DNA of 64,000 nucleotides, taken from positions 3,908,080 through 3,972,079 of the forward strand of contig NW_006921537.1 in the NCBI RefSeq assembly GCF_000340215.1. The letters are read 5' to 3'. The position numbers were made by a program, and so were the translations under genes. This DNA is from Pseudocercospora fijiensis CIRAD86 (lineage: Eukaryota > Ascomycota > Dothideomycetes > Mycosphaerellales > Mycosphaerellaceae). Below the pieces are notes generated by a model. It made no database searches, was not told the origin of the DNA, and saw only the letters and a program-made list of their open reading frames with translations. Shown piece after piece: positions 45,861 through 60,352 of this stretch (its first letter is position 1; every line of letters starts with the position of its first letter).

Positions 45861-48800
45861 TAGTATTCGATCTACCCTTTAAGGGCAGTAGCTAGATAGT
45901 CCTTATTTCAAGCTTTTAGCGGTATAGCTACGAACAAGACTAATCTAACTATATTACGCCCGAAGAACGGGACCTATACGTACTATTCTATCGAAACAAC
46001 CGTACTAATTATCAAGCAAGGCCTTCTATACGGCCTATTATACTAAGTTAAGTATACTAGACCGATATCTACTAATTCCGCTATATCCGTATCTTAGGGA
46101 CTAACAATATATTATTAGTGTTACCCCTTATAATAGCTAGCTTATTACGAAACAACAACCGTGCTGCCGCTAGTAGCGCTAGCAACGACAACGCTAGTAG
46201 CACAGTGCCTACTAAAGCGCCTACTAAAGTGCCTCCTACTAAGGTACCTACTAAAGAGCCTACTAGAGGGCCTACTAAAGAACCTATAATCGAAGGGGAT
46301 AACCTATCGTTGCCCGTTAACGACATTCTCGGCAAAATTGTTAATCGACGATATAGCTAGCTAGCCTTTAGTCCCTAACTAGTAGCGAGACTTTAAGAAG
46401 CTACCTAAAATAGGCTTACTACCTTGCGTTAAGAACAACAGCTAAAGGATAATCTTCTCGAGATTCGCCGCCTCTAGGAATCCCTAATAACTACTACTAA
46501 GCTAATAGTAGGACCTTCTTTACTACCTATCTAAAAGAAGGATGCTAAACCTAAGGACTGCACCGTATTTAATAGTTCTAGTCGGAAGCAGTATAACGAC
46601 TATATTCGTAACTATAAACTTAACTAGCGTAACGCACTAAGAGCGCTACTAGACGACTATTCCTTAGTCGTATACGCTATATAGTATATCAATAGCGACC
46701 TAAAGCGTATATAGGATAACTATTTTGACTCCCTTAACAATTAGACCGCTGTTTAGTAGCAGACCTACAAAACTATTATACTAGACACCCTTAGAAACCC
46801 TATACTAAGGCAACAATATGCTTAGGACCTGTATCTTCGAGCTAAATAGAAGACTAATCAATCGGCTCGCTTATTTAAAGCCTATTTAAAAACCCTTAAA
46901 GACGACCTTCCGCCTAAGACTAATTCTATATAGATCTCGGAAATACGCCCTAAGCTTAGGTAGGAACTTATTCTCGAATTAGACCGCCGTCGCGTGTTCG
47001 AATAGGCTAATCTAATACGTATTCAATTTATAGTTGAAGTGGAAATAGCTAAACGAGCTGTTTAGCTTTAGTAACGACTAGAATTAAGGATCCGACTAGC
47101 TAGTACTAACCGTAGCAACCGTAGTAGCCGCGGAGGAAACTAAGGTTCCTACTAGGACAACAATGCTAACAATAGGAACAGTAACGATCGTAGAAGAGGC
47201 CGTAGCCGGCGGCTATATAGAGGAGGCCGCGATAGGGGCCGTAGAAGGGGCTCGTATCCCTACAATACTAACCGCTCGGCTAATAATAGCAACAACAGCT
47301 ACGGTAGTCTACTAACCGGATTGAAGTGCTTTAATTGTAATAGTACTAGCTATCTACTAGGCCAATGCGACAAACCTAAGGACTAGGCCTGAATTGACTA
47401 TACTTCCGCTAAGTATAGGAAACACCTTTTAGCCGCTAATGCTACCCTAGTCGGCTCTTTCAATTAGTCGAAAAAAGAGTAAGCGCCGCACTAACTGTTA
47501 GCCTTGTACGGCGTAAGACTATCGACATTGTACTAGCTATAATACGCTCCTACCTTATATAGGACACGAAGGGCACTAACTATTAAACTAAGGTTATACT
47601 AGATCTAGGAAATTCAGTTAGTGCCCTTATTAGCTATCGCCTAGCTAAGCAATTAGACCTTCGACAACTGCCGAAGACTAACCTACTAACCCTTGCTTAG
47701 TTTAATAACGCTCGGCACTTAACCTATAGGGCCTACTATATTCCTATAGTTCTAAAGGACGACCTCGGAAATGAACGCCTACTAGACTTTACTACCTACG
47801 TAGTAGATATAGACAACCTATATAGGGGAGCTACTATTGTTATTAGCAACCCTATTCTTAAGTACTACGCTATAGCTATAGACCTAGGCCTCTAGAAGTA
47901 GCGATTTAGAATCGCTAGAAAAGAGGACATTAAACACATTAATGTTAGCGAGTGCCCTAACGATATTAGGGTCCTGTTTATTAGCAACCTAACACTAGCC
48001 TCCGCCTTAGCTAATCCGACTGCCGATCTGCTCGGTAGTAACGATAATGAACCTATACCCCCTAGTAATCCTAATTAGCTTGCTCGTATACTAGAGCCTA
48101 TCCGAGAGACCTATATCGATGTGTTTAAACACTACCTAGCATCGACATTACCTATATTCAAAGAGACGGATTATAAGATTAACATTATAGAGGGCAAGGA
48201 GGTTCCTTTTAGGCCTCTCTATAACCTTAGTAAACGAGAGCTTGCTATATTGCGTAAGTATCTAGAAGAGAACCTAGCTAATAGTCGGATACGGTATAGT
48301 AACAGCCCTGCTAGCGCCCCTATCCTATTCGTACTAAAGAAGGATAGTAGCCTGCGCCTATATATTAATTACCGTAGACTTAATGCTGTTACTATTAAGG
48401 ACCGTTGTCTACTTCCGCTTATTAATAAGACCCTCGATCGCCTCTCTAGTACCTACTACTATACTATATTAGACATTAAGGATGTATACTATCGCATCCG
48501 TATCCGCAAGGGTAATAAATAGAAAACAGCCTTCCGTACCCGCTATAGCTATTTCGAGTACTTAGTTATACTATTCGGGCTAGCAAACGCCCCTACAACA
48601 TTCTAGTCCTATATTAATCGGGCCCTATTAGGCCTATTAGACTACCTCTATATAGTTTACCTAGATAACATCCTAGTCTATACTTATTTACCTAACATTG
48701 TAGAGCACTAGGCTATAGTACGCAAAGTCCTCGACCGCCTACGGGCCTATAGTCTATATTGCAAGCCTTCTAAATGCACCTTTGCTGCTAAAGAGGTGTC

Positions 48801-51800
48801 CTTCCTTAGCTTCCTCGTATTAACCGAGGGTGTTAAGGCTAATCCTAATCGGATTAAGACTATTACTAAGTAGCTAATCCCTACTAGTATTAAGGAGCTT
48901 CAATTATTCCTCGGCTTCGCTAATTTCTATCGTCGCTTTATTAAGGGCTATTCGCGGCATGTAATGCCTCTAACTAAGCTTACTAAAACTAAGGCCAACC
49001 TAACTAGAGAGTTTAAATAGACTAATAGAGCACAAGCCGCTTTTAACGGTTTGAAGTAACGCTTTACTAAAGTCCCCTTACTATACTATTTTATACTAAG
49101 CAAGCAGATCCGTATTAAGACTAACGCTTTACAGTTCGCTATATCGGCTATTATATTATAGCAATTAGATAAGGACTATTACTAGTACCTAATTGCCTTC
49201 TTTTTACGAAAGATAATCGATGTAGAGCGTCGCTACGAGACCTACGAGTAAGAGCTCCTAGCTATTATCGAGGCCTTTAAGCATTAGAGGCACTATCTCG
49301 ATAGTATATAGCATACAATTTAGGTCTATACAGACTATAACAACCTCCGTAGCATTACTAAGGTTACTAGGGTTATAGGTCGATAGGCTAGATAGGCCGT
49401 CTACCTCGCCGGGTTTAATTTTAATATATTATATCGGCTAGGCGTAAGCAACCCTACTAATAGCCTATCGAGGCGACCTAATTACGACAGCGAGACCTAA
49501 TACATTAATTCTTTGTTTCCAACCCTATAGCATAAGATTGCTATAGCCCGTATTATTAATAAGCGAGCGTAGGATAAGCGGACTTCCGGACCCTGCGGCG
49601 GCAACAAATACTATAGCGGAGTTGTCGTTCTTCTAGTATACGTTAGAAAGGACGTAGATCGCTCGAGCTATAATAACTCGATTAAAGACATTACTATCTA
49701 TAGTAATAGCCTATATAGCGACAGCACTATAGAAGAGGTTATAGTAGTTCCGGCTGCTAGTGCTATTAGATGTATATAATGCGTACCTCGTTCGATAGTA
49801 CGGGTGCTATTAAATAACCTTATAAATAGGGATAGTTAATCGTTTATAGATAAGCTATTGCGTGCTTAGCAGAGGGACGCCTTTGCTATCGAGCGTATTA
49901 ATAGGCTTGTAAGTAGGCGAACGACTCGATCTAGTAAGAGTAATTAGTCGATCGACGACAAGGGTTACTTAAAGTTTAAGGGTAGATACTATGTCCCCGC
50001 TAAACAATCGATTAGACAAGAGCTTTTAAAGAGGCACTATAATAGTAAGCTCGCTAGTTACTATAGCATAGAGAGGTCGTATAAGCTACTATCGCGCATA
50101 TACTACTAGCTAAATAGTAAGCGGCATATAAAGGAGTATATACAGACCTATATAGTATACTAGCGAGTTAAAGCACTAAAGCACTTACTATTTAGCGAGT
50201 TGTCTTTACTTCCTGTTCCTAGGAAGCTATTTGCTAAGCTTATAATAGACTTTATTATAGGCCTTCCGCCTACTAAGTATAGGGGCAGCAAGGATATGTA
50301 TAATGCTATCCTTATTATAGTAGATCGATTTACTAAAGGCGCTCGATATATCCCGGCGCGCAAGGATTGGACTGCTATTAATATAGTAGAGGCGCTATAG
50401 ACTAACATCTTCTATACCTATTAGGGAACCCCTAAGGGGATCGTGTCCGATCGTAGATCGATACTAACATCTTACTATTAGAGCGAGATTTGCTTGCAGC
50501 TAAGACTAAAGCATCGGCTATTAACAGCCTTCTATCTATAGACTAACGGTCAAATAGAGAGGCAGAATGCTACCCTATAGCAGTACCTACGCAGTTATAT
50601 TAACGAGAACCCTAACGACTAGGTTAACCTCCTACAACTAGCTAAATTCGTATATAATAACAGTATCTACTCATCGACTAAGGTATTACTATATATAGCT
50701 ATAATAGGCTAGAACGCTGCCTTACTATAAGACCTACTATTGCTCGAGGCCGAGCGTAAGGAAAGGGAAGCGCGTTAAGTACCGGAAACACTAGCGGCAA
50801 TAGAACGTATCTAGAAGATGCGAGAAATCTATACTAAGATAGCTAAGAAGCTAACAAGGGCTTAAGAGTACTAAAAGGCCTACTACGATAAGCGCTATAT
50901 ACTAATAACCTTTAAACAAGGCGATATAGTTATACTAAGCACTAAGAACCTCTGTATCCGCAAACACCTATTACCTAATAGCAAAACAAGACCTAAGCTT
51001 GCACTAAGATACATTAGCCTATTCCGTATTCGAGAAGTTAAGGGCTCCTCCGTATAGGCCTATTAGTTGTAGCTTCTACCTTATTATACTATCTATAACA
51101 CCTTCTACGTATCCCTCCTTAAACTATACTACTAGCGTAGAGGCGATAAAGCGCCTACTAAGTTAGAAGAAGTCTTAGCTAATAGTAAAGAGCTATAGTC
51201 TATAGAACGTATCCTAAAGCACCGGACTAGGCAAGGCAAGAAGGAGTACCTGCTAAGATAGTAGGGCTATTTACTAGAATAGGACTTATAGGAGGCTAAA
51301 GACTCTTTTAAGGATATAACTAAGTTGTTAGACGAGTATTAGACTAGTATAAAGGACAAGAAGAAGGCTAAGAGGCTATAATGTTACTACTAGGGCCTAG
51401 GAATAATGCTACCCCTAGGGTGCTATTAAGCTAACTAATTAGAGGCAAGCAATTATTAGCAAAGGACAACAAGACTATACTACGATAACGAACGCGCAAC
51501 GAGTACTAACGAGCGTACTATAACTATTAACTAATCGCCTGCTCTTTTAAGGAATCTACCTCTTTACTAGCGTATCCTATAAGGTCCTTCTCTTAGCGCC
51601 CCTCTTGTTTCTACGTCCTATCGGAACCCTAAGGCCTAGGCGGTCGATAGAGGCGCGCGCGCGTATAGGCGAATAGTACTAGTAATAATAATAGTAACGA
51701 CGGCGTTACGCTCGTACTAAAGGGCGATACGGCCGGCGCGGCTATATTAGTAATAGTATTGCGGGGTATATTATTAGTCGAAGAAGGAAATCGAAAGCAA

Positions 51801-52579
51801 GGTAAAGTTAGCGCTAAGACGACTAGCGCCGCTATTATTAATATTACTTACTATTATTACTGCGCCTACAGATATAACCTTACCTGTACTACGAGCCTAA
51901 GGCACCTTAATCAAAACTTTAATCAAAACTTTAAGGCTAAGTTAAAACTTTGAGCCGCCTAAAAGATTAAGCGACTAATAGACTAACTAAGGGCAAAACT
52001 ATAGAGCTAAGCTAGCTAGGGTCGATCTTGCGGACAATAGGTTACTCCTCGATCTTTCTAACCCTTTAAGCGAGGCGAACCTTAACTACTATACTTATAA
52101 TAGCCTTTACTTATAGAAACTAGACGAGCTGTGTTTTTTCTAAAAAGTAAATAATAGCCCTCGTAATAACAAGAATAAACCCTCGGAAGCGGACAACCCT
52201 CGGAAGCGGACATTGCTAGGTCTTTTAAGAGTAGACGCAAAGAACTCGATACAATATTACTTAGAACGGAGGCAGTGCTATAATACCTCGTACGTCTACC
52301 TATTATAGTAGGGAAGACGCGCTCGTATTATAATTAGTCGAAGGCCTTCAATTCTTACAGATACACATTACTTTATAGTTTATTATATATAGAGATAGCG
52401 CAGTTAGAGTTACACATCGCACCGTTTAGAGGTGAGGCTTAATACGGTTATATAATTAGGTAGTTAAGTATTTAATTTAGCGCGGGCTAAGCAGCTTATT
52501 AGACTTGCTAAGCTAGCGGCAATAGAGGTCGTAGACTATAGACAGGCTACGAGGGCGCGGCCTTTAGAAGGGAAGCGTA

Positions 52580-52775
52580 TATTAGGGCTAAAGAGGCTAT
52601 ACGTAATTGGCACACAACTAGGCTAAGTAAAGCTAGGGTCTTAGTGCCTTAGGTAGGGCTTAGCGCTTAGCAATAGGCTAACTTGCCTGCCTTCCTCCCT
52701 CTCCTCCTAGCTCCTTATCAAATACTACTCGTACCTACTACTACCCTATCTACCTGCTAATATACCCTTCTTACA
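52580..52775 (+). repeat. 3' LTR of chromovirus A
   Basis: 196 bp, ends CTTCTTACA, followed by AGTTA, the second target-duplication copy. Confidence 0.87.
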
Positions 52776-52780
52776 AGTTA

Positions 52781-52874
52781 CTAGATTAATCGATATAGAG
52801 TATATCTTCGGATATATCGATAGTATTCTACGGAAGTACTATAGACCGATATATAACTAGCGGCTATTCTATAA
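52781..52874 (+). mobile_element. PIF/Harbinger-like transposase remnant, continuation
   Basis: The short segment between chromovirus A and B reads TRLIDIEYIFGYIDSILRKY followed by YRPIYN. This matches the first catalytic Asp region of Harbinger transposases (FGFIDGT then an R-x-x-x-RP stretch). It shows that A and B inserted separately into the same older transposon. Confidence 0.55.
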
Positions 52875-55762
52875 TATTAGAACTAAAGAGGTTATACGTA
52901 ATTAGTATATAACCGGGCTCGAGTAAAGCTAGGGTCTTAATGCCTTAGGTAGGGCTTAGCGCTTAGTAGTAGGCTAACTTGCCTACCTTCCTCCCTCTCC
53001 TTCTAGCTTCTTATCGAATACTACTTATATCTACTACTACCCTATCTACCTGCTAATATAACCCCTATTATATAGTATTCGATCTACCCTTTAAGGGCAG
53101 TAGCTAGATAGTCCTTATTTCAAGCTTTTAGCGGTATAGCTACGAAAACTATTAATTTAACTATATTACGCCCGAAGAACGGGACCTATACGTACTATTC
53201 TACTAAAACCAACCGTACCAATTATTAAGTAAGGCCTTCTATACGGCCTATTATACTAAGTTAAGCACATTAGACCGATACCTACTAATTCCGCTATATC
53301 CGTACTATAAGGGGCTACAATATATTACTAGTACTACCCCTTACTATAATAGCCGGCTTATTACGAAGCAACAACAACCGCGGCGCTACTAGTAGCGCTA
53401 GTAATAATAACACTAGTAGTATAGAGCCTACTAAAGTGCCTACTAAAGGGCCTACTAAAGAACCTATAGTTCTAGGTAACGATCTAGAATTGCCTATTAA
53501 CGATATTCTTAATAATATTGTTAATCAACGATATAGCTAACTAGCCTTTAGGCCCTAACTAGTAGGGAGACTGCAGGAAGCTACTTAAAACAGGCTTACT
53601 GCCCTACGTTAAGAATAGTAGCTAAAGGATAATCTCCTCGAGCTCCGTCGCCTTTAGGAAGCCCCGATAACTACTACTAAACCAATAGTAGGACTTTCCT
53701 CGCTATTAGCCTAAAAGAAGGATGCTAAGCTTAAGGACTACACCGTATTTAACGGCTCTAGTCGTAAGCAATATAACGACTATATTCGTAACTGCGAGCT
53801 TAACTAGCGTAATATACCGAGAGCGCTACTAGATAACTATTCCTTAGTTGTTTACGCTATATAGTATATTAATAGCGACCTAAAACGCACCTAGGATAAC
53901 TATTTTGATTCCCTCGATAATTAGACCGCTATTTAGTAGCAAACCTATAAAACTATTATACTAGACACCCTTAGAAACCCTATACTAAGGCAATAACATA
54001 CTTAGGACTAGTACCTTCGAGCTAAGCAAAAGACTAATTAATCGGCCCGCTTATTCGAGGCCTATTTAAAGACCCTTAAAGACGACCTTCCGCCTAAGAC
54101 TAATTCTATATAGATCTCCGAGATACGCCTAAAGCTTAGATAGAAGCTTATCCTCGAATTAGACCGTCGCCGTATATTCGAACAAGCTAATCTAATACGT
54201 ATTTAATTTATAGTCGAGGTAGAAACAGCTAAACGAGCTGTCTAGCTCTAGTAACGACTAGAATTAAGGATCCGACTAGCTAGTACTAACCGTAGCAACC
54301 GTAGCTACGGAGGAAACTAAGGTTCCTACTAAAACAATAGTGCTAATAATAGGAATAGTAACAATAACCGTAGAAGAGGCCGTAGCCGACGGCTATATAG
54401 AGGAGGCCGCGATAGGGGCCGTAGAAGGGGCTCGTATCCCTATAGTGCTAACTGCTCGACTAATAATAATAGCAGTAATAACGGTTATAGTAACCCTCTA
54501 ACGTGATTGAAGTGCTTTAACTATAATAGTACTAGCTATCTACTAGGCTAATATAATAAACCTAAGGACTAGGCCCGAATTAACCGTACTTCCGCTAAGT
54601 ATAGGAAACACCTTTTAGCCGCTAATACTACCCCTATCGGCTCTTTTAATTAGTCGAAAAAAGAATAAGCGCCGCACTAACTGTTAGCCTTATACGGCGT
54701 AAAACTATCGATATTGTGCTAGCTATTATACGCACCTGTCTTATATAGGATACGTATAGAACTAACTATTAAACTAAGGTTATACTAGATCTAGGAAATT
54801 CGGTTAGCGCCCTTATTAATTACCGCCTAGCTAAGCAATTAGACCTTCGACAATTGCCTAGAACTAATATACTAACCCTTGCTTGGTTTAATAACGCTCG
54901 GTATTTAACTTATAGGGCTTACTATGTTCCTATAGTCCTAAGAGACGACCTCGGTAACAAGCGCTTACTAAATTTTACTACCTATATAGTAGACATAGAC
55001 AACCTTCTGTCTAATATTATTATTAGAAACCCTATTCTTAAGCACTATACTATAGTTATAGACTTAGGCAGTTCATAGTAGCGATTTAGAATCGCTAGGA
55101 GAGAGGACATTAAATACATTAATATTAGCGAGTACCCTAACAATATTAAGGTTCTGTTTATTAGCACCCTAATACTGGCCTCCGCCTTAGCTAACCCGAC
55201 TACTAACCTGCTTAGTAGAGATAACGATAAACCTATACCCCCTAATAGCATAGATCCCGATTAGCTTGCTCGTATACTATAGCCTATTCGAGAGACCTAT
55301 ATTAATGTATTTAAACACTACCTAGCATCGACGTTGCCTATATTTAAGGAAACAGACTATAAGATCGATATTATATAGAGCAAAGAGGTCCCTTTTAGGC
55401 TACTCTACAACCTTAGTAAAAGAGAGCTTACTATATTACGCGAATATCTAGATAAGAACCTAGCTGGTGGTCGCATTTGGTGTGGCAACAGCCCTACTAG
55501 TATACCTATCCCATTTATACTAAAGAAGGATAGTAGCCTGCGCCTATATATCGATTATCGTAGGCTTAATGCTGTTACTATTAAGGACCGCTGTCTACTT
55601 CCGCTTATTAATAAGACCCTCGATCGCCTATCTAGCGCCTACTTCTATACTATACTAGATATTAAGGATGCCTACTACCGCATCTGTATTCGTAAGGGCA
55701 ACGAATAGAAGATAGCCTTCCGCACTCGCTATAGCTATTTCGAGTACTTAGTTATACTATTC
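52875..55762 (+). mobile_element. Ty3/gypsy chromovirus copy B, 5' part
   Basis: Begins with an LTR (52875-53072) of the same family as A, then Gag with PTK repeats, zinc knuckle, protease (LTLAWFNN region, ORF 54854-55078) and the start of reverse transcriptase. It breaks off at 55762 in the motif that in A continues as TTCGGGCTAGC. The break is exactly where the LTR of reverse-oriented copy C begins, so C inserted into B. The rest of B is not seen in the window. RIP-mutated throughout. Confidence 0.85.
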
Positions 55763-58700
55763 TGTAAGAAGGGTTATATTAGTAGGTAGATAGGGTAGTA
55801 GTAGGTATAGTAGTATTCGATAGAGATCTAGGAGGAGAAGGAGGAAGGCAGGCTAGTTAGCCTAACGCTAAGCGCTAAGCCCTACCTAAGGCACTAAGAC
55901 CCTAGCTTCACTTAGCCTAGTTATATACTAATTACGTATAGCCTCTTTAGCCCTAATATACGCTTCCCTTCTAAAGGCCGCGCCCTCGTAGCCTATCTAT
56001 ATCTTACGACCTCTATTGCTACTAACTTAGTAAGTCTAATAAGCTGCTTAGCTTGCGCTAAATTAAACACTTAACTACCTAATTATATAACTATGTTAAA
56101 CCTTACCTTCTAATACAATATCTGACTCTAACTGCGCTATCTCTATATATAATAACCTATAAAGTAATATATATCTATAAGAATTAATAACTATCGACTA
56201 ATTATAATACGAGCGCGTCTTCCCTACTATAATAGGTAGACGTACGAGGTATTATAGTACTGCCTCCGCTCTAAGTAATATCGTTCCGAGTTCTTTGCGT
56301 CTACTCTAAAAGACCTAGCAATATCCGCTTCCGAGGGTTGTCCGTTCCGAGGGATTGTTCTTATTGTTATAAGGACTATTATTTACTATCGTAGTTTTAC
56401 TAGCTTTTTAGAAAAAACACAGCTCGTCTAGTTTCTATAGGTAAAGGCTATTATAAGTGTAATAGTTAAGGTTCGCCTCGCTTAAAGAATCGGAAAGATC
56501 GAGGAGTAACCTATTATCCGTAAGATCGACCCTAGCTAACTTAGCTCTATAGTTTTGCCCTTAGTTAGTCTATTAGTCGCTTAACCTTTTTAGTCTCTAA
56601 GTCCTTCGAACGGCTTAACCCTTTTAACCTAGTTAGTATAGGTAAGGTTGTTTTTATAGGTATAGTAGCGATAGTAGGTAAGGTTAGTAATAGTAGTAGG
56701 TAGGTAATATTAATAATAGCGGCGCTAGTCGTCTTAGCGCTAACTTTACCTTACTTCCGATTTCCTTCTTCGACTAATAATACACTCTATAATACCGTTA
56801 CTAATATAGCCGCGCCGGCCGCGCTGTCGTTATTATTATTATTACTATTTACGCGTACGCGCGCCGTCCCCGCCTATCGCCTAGGCCTCGAGGCCTCGAT
56901 AGAAGGAAGGAATAAGAGGGGGCGTTAAAAGGAGGGTCTTATAGGGTACGCTAGTAAAGAGGTAGATTCCTTAAAAGAGCAGGGGATTAGTCGATAGTTA
57001 TAGCGCGCTCGTTAACACTCGGTACGCGCTCGCTATAGTAGTATAGTCTTATTGTCCTTCGTTGCTAATAATTGCTTGCCTCTAATTAGTTAGCTAATAG
57101 CACCCCGGGGGTAGCATTAATCCTAGGCCTTCTAGTAATATTATAGGCCCTTAGCCTTCTTCTTGTTCTTTATACTAGTCTAATATTTATCTAATAACTT
57201 AGTTATGTCTTTAAAAGGGGCTTTAGCTTCCTACGAGTCCTATTTAGGTAAATAGCCTTGCTACCTTAATAGGTATTCCTTCTTGCCCTACCTAGTTCGG
57301 TACTTTAGGATACGTTCTATAGACTATAGCTCTTTACCGTCGGCTAGTATCTCTTTATATTTAGTAGGGGCTTCTTTATTAGAGTCTCCGCGGTAGTAGT
57401 ATAGTTTAAGGAGGGATATATAGAAGGTATTATAGATAGTGTAATAAGGAGGAAGCTATAACTAGTAGGCCTATATGCCCTTAGCCTCTCGAATACGGAA
57501 TAGGCTAATGTATCTTAGTACGAGCTTAGGCCTTGTTTTGCTATTAGGTAATAGGTGTTTACGGATGCGGAGGTTCTTCGTACTAAGTATAACTATATCG
57601 TCTTGTTTAAAGGTTATCGGTATATAGCGCTTATCGTAGTAGGTCTTTTAATACTCTTAGGCCTTTGTTAGCTTCTTAGCTATCTTAGTATAGATTTCTC
57701 GCATCTTCTAGATACGTTCTATCGCCGCTAGTATCTCTAGTACTTAACGCGCTTCCCTTTCCTTACGCTCGGCCTCGAGCGTTAGTAGGTCTTATAGTAA
57801 GGCAGCGTTTTAGCCTATTATAGCTATATATAGCGAAACCTTAGTTAATAAGTATATACTGTTGTTATATACGAATTCTATAGGTTATAGGAGGTTAACC
57901 TAATCCTCGGGGTTCTTATTAATATAGCTGCGTAGGTACTACTATAGGGAAGTATTCTGCCTCTCTGTTTAACCGTTAGTCTATAGATAGAAGGCTATTA
58001 ATAGCCGATGCTTTAGTCTTAGCTATAGGTATATTTCGCTCTAATAGTGCGATATTAGTATCGATCTATAATTAGACACTATCCCCTTAGGGGTTCCCTA
58101 ATAGGTATAGAAGATATTGTTCTATAGCGCTTCTGCTATATTAATAGCAGTCTAATCTTTCCACGCCGGGATATATCGAGCGCCTTTAGTAAATCGATCC
58201 ACTATAATAAGGATAGTATTATATACGTCCTTACTGCCCCTACGCTTAGTAGAAGGAAGGCCTATAATAAAATCTATTGTAAGTTCTATAAATAGCTTCC
58301 TAGGAACAGGAAGTAAAGACAACTCGCTAAATAGTAAGTGCTTTAGTGCTTTAATACGCTAGTATACTATATAGGTCTGTATATATTCCTTTATATACCG
58401 CTTACTATTTAGCTAGTAGTATATACGCGATAGGAGCTCGTACGACCTCTCTATACTATAGTAACTAGCGAGCTTACTATTATAGTGCCTCTTTAAAAGC
58501 TCTTGTCTAATCGATTATTTAGCGGGGACATAATATCTGCCCTTAAACTTTAAGTAACCCTTATTATCGATCGACTAGTTACTCTTACTAGATCGAGTCG
58601 CTCGTCTACTTATAAGCCTATTAATACGTTTAATAGCAAAGGCGTCCCTCTACTAAGTATGTAACAGCTTATTTATAAACGATTAACTATCCCTATTTGC

Positions 58701-59294
58701 AAGGTTATTTAATAGCACCCTTGCTATTAAACGAGGTACGCATTATATATATCTAATAGCACTAGTAGCCGGAACTACTGCAACCTCTTCTATAGTACTA
58801 TCGCTATATAGGCTATTACTATAGATAGCAATGTTTTTAATCGAGTTATTATAGCTCGAGCGATCTACGTCCTTTCTAACGCGTACTAGAAGAACGGCAA
58901 CTCCGCTATAGTATTTGTTGCCGCCGCGGGGTCCGGAGTTCCGCTTATCCTACGCTTGCTTATTAACAATACGGGCTATAGCAATCTTATACTACAGGGT
59001 TAGAAACAATAAATTAATAGATTGCTAAGTCTCGCTATCGTAATTAGGTCGCCTCGATAGGCTATTAGTAGGGTTACTTACGCCTAGCCGATATAATATA
59101 TTAAAATCGAACCCGGCGAGGTAGACGGCCTATCTAGCCTATCGACCTATAACCCTAGTAACCTTAGTAATGCTACGTAGGTTGTTATAGTCTGTATAGA
59201 TCTAAATAGTATACTATATACTATTAAGATAGTAGCGCTAGTACTTAAAGGCTTCTACGATTGCTAAGAGCTCTTACTCGTAGGTCTCGTAACT
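55763..59294 (-). mobile_element. Ty3/gypsy chromovirus copy C, reverse orientation, 5'-truncated
   Basis: Starts with the 3' LTR in reverse (55763-55958, TGTAAGAAGGG...CCCTAATA, 196 bp). It then runs backwards through the non-coding 3' region, chromodomain, integrase and RNase H of the same family as A. It ends at about 59294, at the point equal to A position about 49235, where unrelated sequence begins, so the 5' half (Gag, protease, RT, 5' LTR) is missing. RIP-mutated; no ORF survives. Confidence 0.85.
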
Positions 59295-60300
59295 AGACCC
59301 CGCAGTAGTTCGGGTTGGTTTGGTTTAGTTTACTAAGCCGAAACTTTAGTTTGGTTTGGGTTGGTTTGCTAAGCAACTATATAAGTAGCTAGTTCGAACC
59401 ATATAATTTATCGGTTTTTAAGAAGTGTACGAATATATACGTAGCTTTAAGCAAGCCCTTTATAAGACTTAGTAGCGTAGCCGGCAGCGTAGCCGGCATT
59501 TTTAGTCCTTAGTACTTATAGAATTTTCGAATCCTACTTAGGCTACGTAGTTGTATAAAGGAACTTATATAACCTCAAATCTATAGACAATTAGCTAAGG
59601 GCACTAACTAATTAAAAGCATATATATATATATATAAGGCATTATAGTTTAGTTCGGAAACTGTACTCCTTAGGTATAAATTTCATCCTTTCGTTTACGG
59701 TTTAATTCTCTAACTGCTTAGCAGAATATCTTTGTCTAGATCTAGGTAGAACTTATCGATTTTCGTCGAAGCTCTCCGTAAGAAGTTTCTATACTTTCCT
59801 ACTAAACTATACTCTAATATCAAGTACTAGGATAGCTCCTCCCTCGATATCGGCACTATATACGAAACAGCTATAAGGCAGCTCTATAGGGCGTTCTACT
59901 AGTTACTCGCTATACTACGGCCGAATACTAGTTCTTTCCTTAAAACTCTAGGTTATTTAGTAGATATTAAGGATAGGGTAGGTAGTAACTTCGTATTATA
60001 TAAGGAAGTAGAGGCTGCTATAGAGGAGTCCTTTAACCTATAGAAGATAGTAAAAGATATAGAGGCAGCTACAGGTCTAGGTACCTAGTTAAATTTCTAG
60101 TAGGTAGAGTATAAGGATATTTAGTAGGAGTATTAGGTAGAGTTGCGAAAGTAGGTATATAATATAGTCTAGAGAATAGGGATAATGCCTATAACTATAA
60201 GTATTAGGTTCTTTAATCTTCTTCCTTTTTTCCTTGTTTTCTTTTTCTAAAAATCTAAACTAATACAAATTAACTAGAATGTCTATCTTCTTTTAGTTCT
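59295..60300. repeat. RIP-mutated repeat of unknown type
   Basis: Begins with GGGTTGGTTTGGTTTAG-type sequence (59310-59370), reminiscent of some hAT termini. At about 59700-60190 a plus-strand frame with RIP-type stops is protein-like (SSSLDIGTIYETAIRQLYRA, LGYLVDIKDRVGSNFVLYKE), but I do not recognise it. A segment with two GTAGCCGG motifs at 59461-59545 is repeated in altered form at 60300-60390, so the unit may be bounded by direct repeats. Confidence 0.4.
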
Positions 60301-60352
60301 TTATAAGACCTAGTAGCGTAGCCGGTAGCGTAGCCGGTAGCGTAGCCCGGTA
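60300..60352 (+). repeat. GTAGCCGG tandem motif cluster, forward orientation
   Basis: Four close repeats of TAGCGTAGCCGG or variants. It is the inverted counterpart of the cluster inside the first intron of the H3-like gene at 60935-60975, and the two bracket the histone-fold core. Confidence 0.7.

Larger units (their letters stand above)
45665..52775 (+). mobile_element. Ty3/gypsy chromovirus copy A, complete but RIP-inactivated
   Basis: 7111 bp with 196-bp LTRs (45665-45860 and 52580-52775; start TATTAGGGCT, i.e. TGTTAGGG before RIP, end CCCTTCTTACA) and the 5-bp target duplication AGTTA (45660-45664 and 52776-52780). Gag includes a PTK/PTKEP repeat segment (46118-46360) and a zinc knuckle at about 47331-47372 (CFNC...C). 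Protease ILDLGNSVSALIS lies at about 47595-47640. Reverse transcriptase ORF 48121-48522 (LYNLSKRELA, LYINYRRLNAVTIKDRC) continues to YLDNILVY at 48658. RNase H is at about 49100-49400. Integrase is at about 50000-50800 with IIDFIIGLPP. The chromodomain is at about 51190-51320 (IERILKHRTRQGKKEYLL). About 1.2 kb without a recognised protein separates it from the 3' LTR. Confidence 0.92.

Noticed and set aside
59300..59400. GGTTGGTTTGG repeats as a telomere-like sequence.
   Set aside because: Units are irregular and not TTAGGG; more like the end of a DNA transposon.
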